Shown here piece after piece: positions 37,865 to 46,748 of a DNA stretch of 64,000 bases. Numbering within the stretch: position 1 is the stretch's first letter; each line of letters begins with the position of its first letter. Source of the DNA: Bacteroides sp. (GTDB lineage Bacteria; Bacteroidota; Bacteroidia; Bacteroidales; Muribaculaceae); the NCBI GenBank assembly GCA_014802435.1, contig JAAVCG010000005.1:1-64000 (forward strand), in the 5' to 3' direction. The translations under genes were made by a program, and so were the position numbers. A model generated the notes under the pieces. The model saw nothing but the letters and a program-made list of their open reading frames with translations. It did no database searches and had not been told where the DNA came from.

Positions 37865-39679
37865 ATGGTTAACTTTGCATATCCTCAGCTTTTTTATTTG
37901 CTGATTCCCGTGGCCTTACTCGGCCTGCTTTATATCTTCATGCGCTATCGGCGCAAGCGTAACATTGCCCGCTTTGGTAATCCTCAGATTTTGGCCGGGC
38001 TGATGCCTGATGTTTCAAAATATCTGCCTACGGTTAAAATCGTCATAGCCCTTCTGGCGCTGGTGAGCATGGTTTTCATGCTCGTTCGCCCGCGCACCAA
38101 GGGCGTGGCCACTGAAGAGGAGATGGAGGGCATCGAAGTGATGATTGCCATGGACGTTTCCAACTCCATGCTTGCTTCATCAACGGATGATCCTCGCGGA
38201 GTGTCACGCCTTAATCGAGCCAAACAGGTGCTCAATTCGCTCCTTGGCAAGCTGAATAATGACCGCGTCGGCCTCATTGTCTTTGCCGGCGATGCGTTCA
38301 CTCAGCTCCCCCTGACCCCGGACTTCGTTTCGGCCAAGCTTTACCTGAACGAGATTTCAACCGGCATGGTTGAGAATCAGGGCACTTCTATCGGTGCCGC
38401 CATTGAAGTGGCCATGAATTCTTTCAGCGGCGCTACTGACGTTGAACGCGCCATCATCGTTATCACTGATGCGGAAGATCAGGAGGGCGATGCGCAGGCA
38501 ATGGCTGCCGCTGCTCATAGCGAGGGAATTGAGGTTGACGTCATCGGCCTCGGCTCCGGAAAAGGCGCCCAGATTCCGCTTGACCGCTCCTATACTAATT
38601 GGCTCAAGGATGAGAATGGTCAGGTTGTAACGACCTATCTCAATGAGCAGTTGGCTCAGGAGATTGCCCAAGCTGGCGGCGGTGTCTATATCAACGGCGC
38701 ATCGGCTTCGGCTCTCAATGAACTGGTCAAGCGCCTTGATGAAATTAAAAAATCAAACCTCGGAAAGGTTAATTATACGGCCAATGATGAGCAATTTCCC
38801 ATCTTTGCATGGATTGCCCTGATTTTGGTCCTGGCTGATTGTATCCTTTCCAATAGAAAGATTGGATTCTTGAGAAAATATAACTTCTTTAGTCGTGGCG
38901 GAGCCGCCGTGATGTTCCTGCTTCTGAGCTTCGGAGCATCCGCTCAGTCCATCAAGCCTTATGGCAAGCCCATGGAGGATACATCGGTCCGTAAGGAGCG
39001 TCGGTTGATTCGTCAGGGCAATTCTGAATTTGACAGGGGACATTATTCAGAGGCGGAGATTCTTTATCGTCGCGCCCTGAATGAAAATCCCTCAAGTGAG
39101 GTGGCTCAGTTTAATCAGGCTCTTGCGCAGCTTCATTTAGCCGCAGATAATGCCGAGGCTAATCAGGAACTGATGGCAAATGCCGTAGAGACCATGCAGA
39201 AGCTCATGGCTGCCGCCCAAAACACTCAGGTGGCTGAATGGGCCGCATATAATCTCGGTAACGTGGCTTTTAATCAGCAGAACCTTCAGGGTGCCCTGCA
39301 GGGTTATAAGCAGGCCCTGAGAAAGAATCCCGCCAATGAACAGGCGCGTGAAAACATGCGCTTTGTCCAGAAGCAGATGGAAAATCAGGACCAGAATCAG
39401 GACCAGAACCAAGACCAGAATCAGGACCAAAATCAGCAGAATCAGGACCAACAGAATCAAGATCAGCAGAATCAGGACCAAAATCAGCAGAATCAAGACC
39501 AAAATAATAAGGATAATCAACAAGACCAACAGCAACAGCAGCAGAACATGAGTCAGCAAAACCGTGACCAGATTCTTAATGCCGTTGAAAAGAAAGATGC
39601 CGCAGCCCGCGCCCGTGCCGCCAAGCAAAATGCCAAGGACGGTCAAGGCTCGCGTCGTCAAACCGGTCGCAACTGGTAA
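37865..39679 (+). CDS. batB-batC: BatB-BatC fusion: VWA domain plus TPR and Asp-Gln-Asn repeat tail
   Basis: The 604-residue ORF joins two proteins usually encoded apart. Residues 1-335 are BatB: two N-terminal helices, a VWA domain with MIDAS IAMDVSNSM and ITDAEDQEGDA, and a membrane helix (FAWIALILVLADCIL). At about residues 343-360 a former BatC signal-peptide-like stretch (GGAAVMFLLLSFGASAQ) remains in frame. TPR-like helices (GHYSEAEILYRRALNENPS, LQGALQGYKQALRKNPA) follow, then a long DQNQ/QQ repeat (about 506-565). No stop or frameshift separates the parts. The joint may be cleaved by signal peptidase, giving two chains from one message. Confidence 0.88.
   Translation: MVNFAYPQLFYLLIPVALLGLLYIFMRYRRKRNIARFGNPQILAGLMPDVSKYLPTVKIVIALLALVSMVFMLVRPRTKGVATEEEMEGIEVMIAMDVSNSMLASSTDDPRGVSRLNRAKQVLNSLLGKLNNDRVGLIVFAGDAFTQLPLTPDFVSAKLYLNEISTGMVENQGTSIGAAIEVAMNSFSGATDVERAIIVITDAEDQEGDAQAMAAAAHSEGIEVDVIGLGSGKGAQIPLDRSYTNWLKDENGQVVTTYLNEQLAQEIAQAGGGVYINGASASALNELVKRLDEIKKSNLGKVNYTANDEQFPIFAWIALILVLADCILSNRKIGFLRKYNFFSRGGAAVMFLLLSFGASAQSIKPYGKPMEDTSVRKERRLIRQGNSEFDRGHYSEAEILYRRALNENPSSEVAQFNQALAQLHLAADNAEANQELMANAVETMQKLMAAAQNTQVAEWAAYNLGNVAFNQQNLQGALQGYKQALRKNPANEQARENMRFVQKQMENQDQNQDQNQDQNQDQNQQNQDQQNQDQQNQDQNQQNQDQNNKDNQQDQQQQQQNMSQQNRDQILNAVEKKDAAARARAAKQNAKDGQGSRRQTGRNW
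39380..39546 (+). repeat. tandem coding repeat (Asp-Gln-Asn-Gln) in BatB-BatC
   Basis: A 6- and 12-base periodic array on AATCAGGACCAG encodes about 50 residues of ENQDQNQDQN and QQ. It is coding, has no spacers and is prone to length change by slippage. Confidence 0.85.
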
Positions 39680-39684
39680 TAGTC

Positions 39685-41517
39685 ATGAAAAAATTCATTT
39701 CATTTTGCGCACTGTTATGTGTGGCGGTGATTGCCGCCGCACAAACGTCGGTTGAAGTATCCCTGCCGCGCAACGTCGCGGTTGGCGATAGGTTCAGCCT
39801 GACTGTGACTGTCAATAATCCGGAGGGTAGGGTGGCCGACTTCAAGGCCCCGAATCTGCCCGGGTGTACTTTTCTCGGAGGCCCGGGAGTGAGCACCAGC
39901 TCTTACACGAGCATTATCAACGGACGCATGCAGTCTTCAAAGTCTACCGGATATTCATTCACCTATCAGGCCGATAAGGAAGGCACGGTGAAGGTTCCGC
40001 AAGTGGATGTTAACGTTGACGGAAAGAACTATTCTACTAATCCCGGGCAGTTCACAGTGCTCCCGGCGTCGCAGTCGCGCCGCAATCAGCAGGGAGGGTG
40101 GGGACAGCCCGCGCCCTCTCAGCGTCAGCAACAGCAGCAGGATGCCTCCGGACGTAACAGCTCCGATTTTCAGGTTGGCGCAAATGAACTTTTCATGCGT
40201 GTTGCCCTCTCTAATAATAATATTTATGAGCAGCAGGCCGTTGAGTGTTCAATCAAACTCTATAGCATCAACGGGCAGGTTAGCGCCCTGGCCGCCTCTT
40301 CGATTCCTACTTTCGACGGCTGCCTGATTGAGGTTATCGGTATGCCCTCCACTCTTGACTGGCATTCGGAAACCATCAATGGCCGAAACTATTATGTAGC
40401 CACGGTTTATCGCGCATTGCTCTATCCTCAGCGCTCGGGCGATATTTCCCTGAGCGGTGGCGAATATAATGTGCAGGTTTATCGTCAGATGCTTGTTCAG
40501 GACTTCTTCTCCGCGCGCCCCGTCATGCAGGAAAAGGAAGTGACCCTGAAGCCGCAGGCCTCTACTCTCCATGTCAGGGCGCTCCCCGAGCCGCGTCCGG
40601 CGAATTTCTCCGGCGCTGTCGGGCGGTTTACCGCTTCAAGTCGCCTGGTGGGAAGCAAGTTTAAGACCAACGAGGCTTCCTCACTGATTTATACTGTTGA
40701 AGGCACCGGCAACATCAAGTTCCTGACTGAGCCGACGATTGACTTCCCGTCCGAATTCGAGGTCTATGACCCTCATGTCGAGAGCAATACCCGCGTGAGC
40801 GGCAGCAATATGACCGGAACGCAAACCATTGAGTATACTTTTGTGCCGCAGAGTGTCGGCAAGTTTAATATCGGCTCACATGAGTTTGTTTATTTTGACC
40901 CATCCAAGGGTCAATACGTGACCGAATCAGTCCCCGGATTTGAAATTGACGTTGAGCGCGGCGCCGAAGTAAGTAACTCGGCTGTGGTTGCCAAGTCTGA
41001 TATCCAGGCCAAAAACACTGATATCCATCATATCAAGCCCGGAGCGGACTCTCCGTCCCGCCCGGTGACTTATCTCACTCAGAGCGTCATTTATTGGCTT
41101 GTCTATCCGTTGCTGATAATTCTGGCGTCAGTCCTTCTCTGGCTGGCATTCAAGCGCAGGGGTGTCGACGTCAGAGAGCGGCGACTCAACCGCGCCGGAA
41201 AAGTGGCCCGCAAGCGGCTTGCCGGTGCCGGAAAGCTCCTGAATGCTCGGAAGTATGAAGCATTTTATGCCGAGTTGCTCCGCGCCATGCAGACTTATCT
41301 TGGCGATAAATTCATGATTCCCGCCTCACAGTTGAACCGTGACAATATTATCAAGGCGCTCAACGAAAGGGGCGCTCAACAGGAAACTGTCAGCGAGGTG
41401 ATCCGGATTATCGATGAATGTGAAATGGCACGTTACACTCCGAATCTCACCCCCGAAAATGCCGATAAAATCTTCATTTCGGCTCGTGATTGCATCAATA
41501 ATATTGAGAAGTTATGA
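39685..41517 (+). CDS. batD: BatD: oxygen-tolerance family protein
   Basis: The 610-residue protein has a signal peptide (FISFCALLCVAVIAAAQ), several beta-rich domains typical of the BatD/oxygen tolerance family (for example NVAVGDRFSLTVTVNN), a membrane helix (VIYWLVYPLLIILASVLLWLAF) near residue 480 and a cytoplasmic helical tail. A Gln-rich linker lies near residue 140. It starts 5 bases after batBC and overlaps batE by 4 bases. Confidence 0.9.
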   Translation: MKKFISFCALLCVAVIAAAQTSVEVSLPRNVAVGDRFSLTVTVNNPEGRVADFKAPNLPGCTFLGGPGVSTSSYTSIINGRMQSSKSTGYSFTYQADKEGTVKVPQVDVNVDGKNYSTNPGQFTVLPASQSRRNQQGGWGQPAPSQRQQQQQDASGRNSSDFQVGANELFMRVALSNNNIYEQQAVECSIKLYSINGQVSALAASSIPTFDGCLIEVIGMPSTLDWHSETINGRNYYVATVYRALLYPQRSGDISLSGGEYNVQVYRQMLVQDFFSARPVMQEKEVTLKPQASTLHVRALPEPRPANFSGAVGRFTASSRLVGSKFKTNEASSLIYTVEGTGNIKFLTEPTIDFPSEFEVYDPHVESNTRVSGSNMTGTQTIEYTFVPQSVGKFNIGSHEFVYFDPSKGQYVTESVPGFEIDVERGAEVSNSAVVAKSDIQAKNTDIHHIKPGADSPSRPVTYLTQSVIYWLVYPLLIILASVLLWLAFKRRGVDVRERRLNRAGKVARKRLAGAGKLLNARKYEAFYAELLRAMQTYLGDKFMIPASQLNRDNIIKALNERGAQQETVSEVIRIIDECEMARYTPNLTPENADKIFISARDCINNIEKL

Positions 41518-42281
41518 AAAAGTTAGCAATTTTACTCGTCGGAATCCTCATGTCCGTAACCGGCGTGAAAGCCTCAGTGGCCGATGCCGACTCCGCATAT
41601 ATGGCCGATGATTTCTTGACGGCCGCCGCCCTCTATCAGGAAGCGATCGACTCGCTCGGACCGTCGCCCGAGAGATATTATAACCTCGGCAATGCCTACT
41701 ATCGCGCCGGACTTAACGGCATGGCTATCGTCAGCTATGAACGCGCCCTGAGGCTTGACCCGTCAAACGCCGATGCAAAGGATAATCTGGAGTTTGTCAA
41801 CTCAAAGATTACTGACCGCACGGCTGCTTCCTCGTCGCTCTTCAGCTCCGCGACAGATAAGATCGCCGGGACGGTTCATCCCAATGTCTGGGCTTGGATT
41901 GCCATCGGGTGTTTCGTTTTGGCTCTCGTCGGGGTGTGTGTCTATTTCCTCACTGATGCCGTCATTTTGCGTAAAATCGGCTTCTTCGGCGGCGGTTTGT
42001 TACTGATTCTCGCTATTATTGGCAATGTGCTTGCATGGCGCGGCACTCGGGCTGCCGTCGGGAGCAATTCTGCCGTAGTGGTCAGTCCTTCCGTGATTCT
42101 GTCAACAACTCCCCGCCAGCCCAAGGATAGATCCGAAGAGGCATTGCTCCTCCATGAAGGAACAAAACTGGAGATTCTTGACTCCATTCCCGGCACGGGA
42201 AAAGACCGGATGTGGTATGACGTCAAGGTTGATAATGCCCATCGCGCCTGGATTTCATCTGATGCCGTTGAAATTATTTAA
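41514..42281 (+). CDS. batE: BatE: TPR and SH3-domain protein
   Basis: The 255-residue protein has a signal peptide, a TPR region (DDFLTAAALYQEAIDSLGPS, GMAIVSYERALRLDPSNA), two membrane helices (WAWIAIGCFVLALVGVCVYFL and FGGGLLLILAIIGNVLAW) and a C-terminal SH3-like domain (LHEGTKLEILDSIPG, AWISSDAVEII). It is the last Bat protein and is followed by a strong terminator. Confidence 0.9.
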   Translation: MKKLAILLVGILMSVTGVKASVADADSAYMADDFLTAAALYQEAIDSLGPSPERYYNLGNAYYRAGLNGMAIVSYERALRLDPSNADAKDNLEFVNSKITDRTAASSSLFSSATDKIAGTVHPNVWAWIAIGCFVLALVGVCVYFLTDAVILRKIGFFGGGLLLILAIIGNVLAWRGTRAAVGSNSAVVVSPSVILSTTPRQPKDRSEEALLLHEGTKLEILDSIPGTGKDRMWYDVKVDNAHRAWISSDAVEII

Positions 42282-42304
42282 TCATCTGATTATCAGTAAT
42301 TAAT

Positions 42305-42332
42305 AAAAAGTATGTTTAACAACATACTTTTT
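42305..42332 (+). terminator. terminator of the bat operon
   Basis: A perfect 12-bp stem (AAAAAGTATGTT/AACATACTTTTT) with a TAAC loop is followed by ATTTTT. It is bidirectional in shape and is placed 24 bases after batE. Confidence 0.9.
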
Positions 42333-42336
42333 ATTT

Positions 42337-42366
42337 TTGCCCTGACCGAAATTATGCCTAACTTTA
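42337..42366 (+). promoter_or_regulatory. promoter of the small HTH gene and UspA gene
   Basis: TTG, 19 bases, then TAACTTTA (one base off TAnnTTTG) begin directly after the bat terminator and lie 55 bases upstream of the 83-residue gene. Confidence 0.55.
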
Positions 42367-42420
42367 CGGACAACAAAACGAGAATTCACACCATTTAATA
42401 ACCATTAAAACCGATAACAT

Positions 42421-42672
42421 ATGAGCAAGACTATTTCATTCAACGAACTTCGTCAACTCAAAGACTCTCTGCCTGACGGTTCAATGCACCGCATTGCCGA
42501 CAAACTCAATATCACCGTTCAAACCGTTCGCAACTATTTTGGCGGAACAAATTATGAATTCGGCAAAAATCATGGCGTTCACATCGAACCCGGTCCTGAC
42601 GGCGGCATCGTGGTGCTTGACGACACCACAATCTACGACATGGCCCTTGAAATTCTCGCTGAAAACAAGTAA
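42421..42672 (+). CDS. small helix-turn-helix DNA-binding protein
   Basis: The 83-residue protein has a clear HTH-like segment (MHRIADKLNITVQTVRNYFG) followed by a Gly-rich wing-like part (HIEPGPDGGIVVLDD) and a short C-terminal helix. I recognise the type as a small conserved Bacteroidales protein but have no functional name. It sits in front of the DUF2007-UspA gene, 22 bases apart, and may regulate it. Confidence 0.75.
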   Translation: MSKTISFNELRQLKDSLPDGSMHRIADKLNITVQTVRNYFGGTNYEFGKNHGVHIEPGPDGGIVVLDDTTIYDMALEILAENK

Positions 42673-42694
42673 TTCCCCCCTTTCATTCTGAAAA

Positions 42695-43822
42695 ATGGCT
42701 GATGGACGACTGATTACGGTAGCTATTCATACTTTTGACAAGGCTGCTCAATTAAAAACGCTCTTGGAAAATGAGGGCGTGGAGGCCGTCCTGCAGAACG
42801 TTAACCTCTCTGACCCCGTGATTTCTTCCGGGGTCAGAGTTCGTATACATGAGGATGACCTCCCGTTGGCCCTGCGCATTATTGAAAACCCGGAGATTTT
42901 TGCCGTCGTTGATAAAGCGAAGCCCATGGAGAGCGTGACCGGCGAACAGACTTTGCTCTTGCCAGTTGACTTTTCCGAGCGGTCGTTTCATAGCGCCAAG
43001 GTGGCGTTTTCTATTGCTGCTCAGCATGGTTGGCGCGTCGTTTTCCTTCATGCCTATCTTGTGCCGCGCTCATCGTCAATCATGTCTCTTTCTGATTCGC
43101 TCAACTTTGATGTCAGTCAGGCGGGAGAATCGCAAGCCTCCATTGAGATTGCCCGTGGAGCGCATGAAATGATGTCATCGCTGATTGAGCGCGTAAAGTC
43201 ATCAATCAAGCGCGGACTCATGCCGGGCGTGAAATTCTCCAGTGTACTCCTTGAGGGAGTCCCGGAGGAGTGTATTGCCCAGTATATTAAGGAAAACCGC
43301 ACCGTGCGCCTGATTATTATGGGCACTCGTGCCGCCAGCCGGAAGGCCCATGACCTGGCGGGAAGCATTACGGCCGAGGTGCTTGATAGTTGCCGCATTC
43401 AAGCCTTGACAGTCCCTGAGGGTGACGCTTGGTTTAACTCGTTGGCCGACGTTAAGAGCGTCAGTCTGCTCTCAACCCTCGAGCAAGAAGACTTCCTCGC
43501 CCTTGACGCTCTCAACCGGTTGATGCCCCCCGGCAAACATCTTGACGTCAAGGTAATCTGTCTGCCCTCAAACAAGTATATGCGCTCAACAACCAAGGCT
43601 GCGCGCACAGCCCTCAGCGAGTACTGTAACGAACACTTCCCTCATTACTCCTTTACCCTCGAAAACGCCGGGAGCAAATTAGAGTCGCTTGAACAAAACG
43701 GCCCCGACCTTATCGTCGTCCCCAACCGCAAGAAAAACATGCTCCTCCGCCTCTTCAATCCCGGCCTCGCCCACCGCATCCTCTTCCACACAGACATCCC
43801 CATGATGGTCATCCCCGTCTAA
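42695..43822 (+). CDS. DUF2007 signal-transducing domain fused to universal stress protein
   Basis: The 375-residue cytoplasmic protein starts with a DUF2007-like domain (about 5-75: AIHTFDKAAQLKTLLENEGV, RVRIHEDDLPLALRII). A UspA domain follows (about 88-240: LLLPVDFSERSFHSAKVAFS, LIIMGTRAASRKAHDLAGSI), then a second, weaker Usp-like half (about 255-375) ending in PDLIVVPNRKKNML. The Gly-2x-Gly-9x-Gly ATP motif is only partly matched, so nucleotide binding is uncertain. It overlaps the convergent VWA gene by 4 bases (CTAA). Confidence 0.85.
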   Translation: MADGRLITVAIHTFDKAAQLKTLLENEGVEAVLQNVNLSDPVISSGVRVRIHEDDLPLALRIIENPEIFAVVDKAKPMESVTGEQTLLLPVDFSERSFHSAKVAFSIAAQHGWRVVFLHAYLVPRSSSIMSLSDSLNFDVSQAGESQASIEIARGAHEMMSSLIERVKSSIKRGLMPGVKFSSVLLEGVPEECIAQYIKENRTVRLIIMGTRAASRKAHDLAGSITAEVLDSCRIQALTVPEGDAWFNSLADVKSVSLLSTLEQEDFLALDALNRLMPPGKHLDVKVICLPSNKYMRSTTKAARTALSEYCNEHFPHYSFTLENAGSKLESLEQNGPDLIVVPNRKKNMLLRLFNPGLAHRILFHTDIPMMVIPV

Positions 43823-45213
43823 TCCGGCTCGATAGTTTCGGTTACGGAATTATAGGTGAAGGATTCGGTGGCGGATTTGATGAAGTTGGGGCCGGAGGTC
43901 AGGAGGTCGTCGGGGAGGTCATAGGTGTTGTCGTTGACTTGGAGGGTGTAGATTCGCATTCCTTTGGCTTGAGCTGCGGTGAGTTGTCGTGTCATTTCCG
44001 GATGGAGCGGGCCCCATTGGAAATCAGAGATTACGAGCATGTCGGCATTCTTGAATTTTTGTTTAAAGGGCCGGTATTTTGATTCTTGGGGAAGATGGTT
44101 GAAAATGAAGTCAAAGAGCGCGTTTTCATTGTTTCCGCCTGAATAGGAGTAAGATAGGAAGTGAAGCAGTCGCTTCCGCTGTCTGATAAGATTTGTCAGG
44201 ACAAAGAATGAAACGTCAAATGAATAGTTAATCAGACAGACCGGGCGTTTGTCTTTCTGAGCCACAATGGCTATGGCTAATGCCAGGGTCTTGGCAAGCG
44301 TTTCCGGTTCGCCGGTCATTGAGCCGCTGGTGTCAATACAGATGTAGATGGGGCCGGATTTGTCTTCCTGTTGTTCGGTTGAGCGGGAGGCGGAGGAGAA
44401 TATTTGGAGGCGTTTTTCGGCAAATTTTTGGTAGAAAATGTTTTCTGTCCCACGGGTGGCTAACAGGGCTAATTCAGAGGGCAGGAGGGTGTTGAGATTA
44501 TTTCCGGTGGTTACTCCGGAGATGTCGCTTCGTGAGGCAGACTGAAATTTTCCCTTTGCTGTGAACGATATGGAGCCTCCCCGACGCCCGATTTTCACCG
44601 CTAAATCCAAGATTGACGGATGAATTCGGCGGAGAAACTTCGCCTCGGCCGTGTGTGCCTGATCTGATGCTCCGCCGCCATGTTGATTTTTTGCGGCGAT
44701 GGCATAGTCTTTCAGCTCATCAGATTGAAACTGATTGGGCTTGAATGAGGTTGAGTGGCTTTCCGTAAGGTCTGATATTTCGGCATTTGGGGAAAAGAAC
44801 TCCATCATTTCCGGAGTGACTTCATCTTCATCCTTTTCTTGTTTCTCCTCCGGGTTGATTTCTGACTCGATGCGTGCCTTTTCGCTGTCAGAGAGCGGAA
44901 AGAGATGGCGTGCCATCCAGTCATTGAGGAAGTCTTCCTTCAGCTCCGTTCGTCTCGTTTCATCTGCCCATTCTCCGGAGCTCAGCGAGTCCATAAACTG
45001 CCTGATTTCAGCTATGGAGTATGCTTTCCAAAAGTCATCTTCGCCAATGACGCTATAAAACCGCGAATCGCAAACAATGTCCTTCATCATCTGATATTCA
45101 GGCGAAGAGGCGCCATGGAGATGATTTACCATGGTCATGAAATTGCCTCCACCTTTCATTGAGGCGGCAAATCCAACGATGCGTCGAAGATATGTCAGGT
45201 GAGTTTTAATCAT
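43819..45213 (-). CDS. ViaA-like VWA-domain protein
   Basis: The 464-residue soluble protein ends in a VWA domain (about 290-450) with MIDAS motif ICIDTSGSMTGEPE, then FDVSFFVLTN and MLVISDFQWG. The N-terminal half is helical with an acidic segment (EEKQEKDEDEVTP). It overlaps the partner AAA+ gene by 4 bases, the organisation of ravA-viaA in E. coli, where the pair interacts with respiratory enzymes and membrane lipids. The role here is inferred from that pairing. Confidence 0.85.
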   Translation of the reverse strand: MIKTHLTYLRRIVGFAASMKGGGNFMTMVNHLHGASSPEYQMMKDIVCDSRFYSVIGEDDFWKAYSIAEIRQFMDSLSSGEWADETRRTELKEDFLNDWMARHLFPLSDSEKARIESEINPEEKQEKDEDEVTPEMMEFFSPNAEISDLTESHSTSFKPNQFQSDELKDYAIAAKNQHGGGASDQAHTAEAKFLRRIHPSILDLAVKIGRRGGSISFTAKGKFQSASRSDISGVTTGNNLNTLLPSELALLATRGTENIFYQKFAEKRLQIFSSASRSTEQQEDKSGPIYICIDTSGSMTGEPETLAKTLALAIAIVAQKDKRPVCLINYSFDVSFFVLTNLIRQRKRLLHFLSYSYSGGNNENALFDFIFNHLPQESKYRPFKQKFKNADMLVISDFQWGPLHPEMTRQLTAAQAKGMRIYTLQVNDNTYDLPDDLLTSGPNFIKSATESFTYNSVTETIEPD

Positions 45214-46616
45214 TTCACACTTTTAATTCGGGTGCGATAAACTGCTATTACGTTTTGGAGTGGGGCATAAAGAGATGAGTTTGCCGTAAACAGATTTTGA
45301 TTCATCGAGCCAAAAAGCCTGTCAGCCATGGCGTCAACCGAATCACCCGCCTCAGTGATAAAATCGCCGGTCAGGTGACTGTCTGAGGTCCTCTTAAGGG
45401 AGTAATTAAACCCGTTGATGGCAATGACTCCCTCCTGGATAAACTTGATGATAAATGGTCCGCGGGCACGGATTATGAGATTTCCGTCAGTTGTTTCCGC
45501 TCCATAATGCAACGTGCCAGAGTTGGCCTTGAGGGCTTCATAATCTTTAATGGCAATTTTCATGGGGCTGCCATCACATTGCAGGATGTAATTCTTCTTG
45601 TCAGGGGAGAAGAAGGCGGGCTGCGAGTCAGTCTTCACGTGGCGCACGCTGCTCTTGATGTTGTCAAGATATTGCCGGAACAGGGCGGCGACAATCGTTT
45701 CAAACAGGATTTGTTGCACCACGGGAATCGATTCAACATCGTTCCAGAGCATATGGCTTAACAGCATCAGGTCAGAGAGGTCCGTCTCCTCGCGCCCGTT
45801 GAGAAACGCCGACATACGCATTACTCCGACGGCCTTTTTCCATCGGCGGTCTGATACGTAATACTTCATGTTTTCAGGCAGATTCTCGCCCGTGATCGGA
45901 TCTTTTTCGTCAATCTTGTTGTTGAGCTTCACCCTGATGTCGTAGATGAGGTCAAGCAGTATCCCGGGGATTCTGACCTGCTTGCTTTTTGATTGGATGG
46001 AGTTAAAATCTGACTCCGTCAGGGGCTTAAACTTTGGCGGCGTAGTTGCGCATGGCTGACTCTCCAGAAGATGGATAAAATTCTGTTTGCGGTCAATCGG
46101 GTTGACGATGTATCGGATAAGGAATCGGTCCCATAGGGCCTCAAGGCCTTCATCCTTGGCGGGGAGCTCATTAGAGGCTGCGATGATTCCTTTCATCGGG
46201 AGCTTCATTTCGCGGTTACCATTGATGAATATGCGCTCATTCAGGGCGGTCAGGAGTGAATTTTGAATCGCCGGCCCCGCCTTCCATATTTCGTCAAGAA
46301 ACACCACTTCCGCCTCCGGGAGATAACCGGCGGTTACGCGCTCATAGCAGTCGTTATCCTTGAGTTTGGATATGCTGACCGGGCCGAATATTTCATCCGG
46401 AGTGGAAAAACGTGACATCAAGTATTCAAACACCCGGGCATCCTTAAATGCCAATTTAAGCCGTCGGGCCATCATTGATTTGCCTACTCCCGGGAGGCCC
46501 AAAAGAAAGATGCTTTCACCGCTCAAGGCGCTTAATAGGCTCAGCGCCATCGCATCATCCCGCTCAAAAGTGTCGGCCTTCATAGCCGTAAGTATTTCCT
46601 GTATTCGCTTCTTCAT
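45210..46616 (-). CDS. RavA-like MoxR-family AAA+ ATPase
   Basis: This AAA+ ATPase of about 468 residues has Walker A GLPGVGKSMMAR, Walker B EVVFLDEIWKAGPAIQNSLL and sensor IIAASNELPAKDEG. After the ATPase core the C-terminal third is a separate mostly beta region. I chose the ATG at 46616 (MKKRIQEIL) over the ORF-track start at 46655, because the extra 13 residues are not family-like and the shorter start is a normal RavA opening. It is translationally coupled to the VWA gene. Confidence 0.86.
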   Translation of the reverse strand: MKKRIQEILTAMKADTFERDDAMALSLLSALSGESIFLLGLPGVGKSMMARRLKLAFKDARVFEYLMSRFSTPDEIFGPVSISKLKDNDCYERVTAGYLPEAEVVFLDEIWKAGPAIQNSLLTALNERIFINGNREMKLPMKGIIAASNELPAKDEGLEALWDRFLIRYIVNPIDRKQNFIHLLESQPCATTPPKFKPLTESDFNSIQSKSKQVRIPGILLDLIYDIRVKLNNKIDEKDPITGENLPENMKYYVSDRRWKKAVGVMRMSAFLNGREETDLSDLMLLSHMLWNDVESIPVVQQILFETIVAALFRQYLDNIKSSVRHVKTDSQPAFFSPDKKNYILQCDGSPMKIAIKDYEALKANSGTLHYGAETTDGNLIIRARGPFIIKFIQEGVIAINGFNYSLKRTSDSHLTGDFITEAGDSVDAMADRLFGSMNQNLFTANSSLYAPLQNVIAVYRTRIKSVK

Positions 46617-46624
46617 AGTAACTG

Positions 46625-46632
46625 CAAAGATA
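46625..46632 (-). promoter_or_regulatory. possible -7 box of the RavA-ViaA-like pair
   Basis: TATCTTTG on the minus strand lies 8 bases before the chosen ATG. If used, the message would be almost leaderless. No well-placed TTG was seen, so the call is weak. Confidence 0.35.
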
Positions 46633-46748
46633 AAACACCCCACGGGCGGAATCACGACCCATGCCTGTTAAAATTCCTTAACCATTCACAATTCCCCCCA
46701 AGTTTCGCTATCACTCTGTTATAATTCACTCATACTATATAACCAATG

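Noticed and set aside
39380-39546. CRISPR-like or satellite repeat array
   Set aside because: The repeats are in frame, code for DQNQ residues in BatC, and have no spacers or cas genes.
39137-39661. Leucine-rich membrane ORF on the minus strand
   Set aside because: It is the antisense shadow of the Gln/Asn repeat in batBC.
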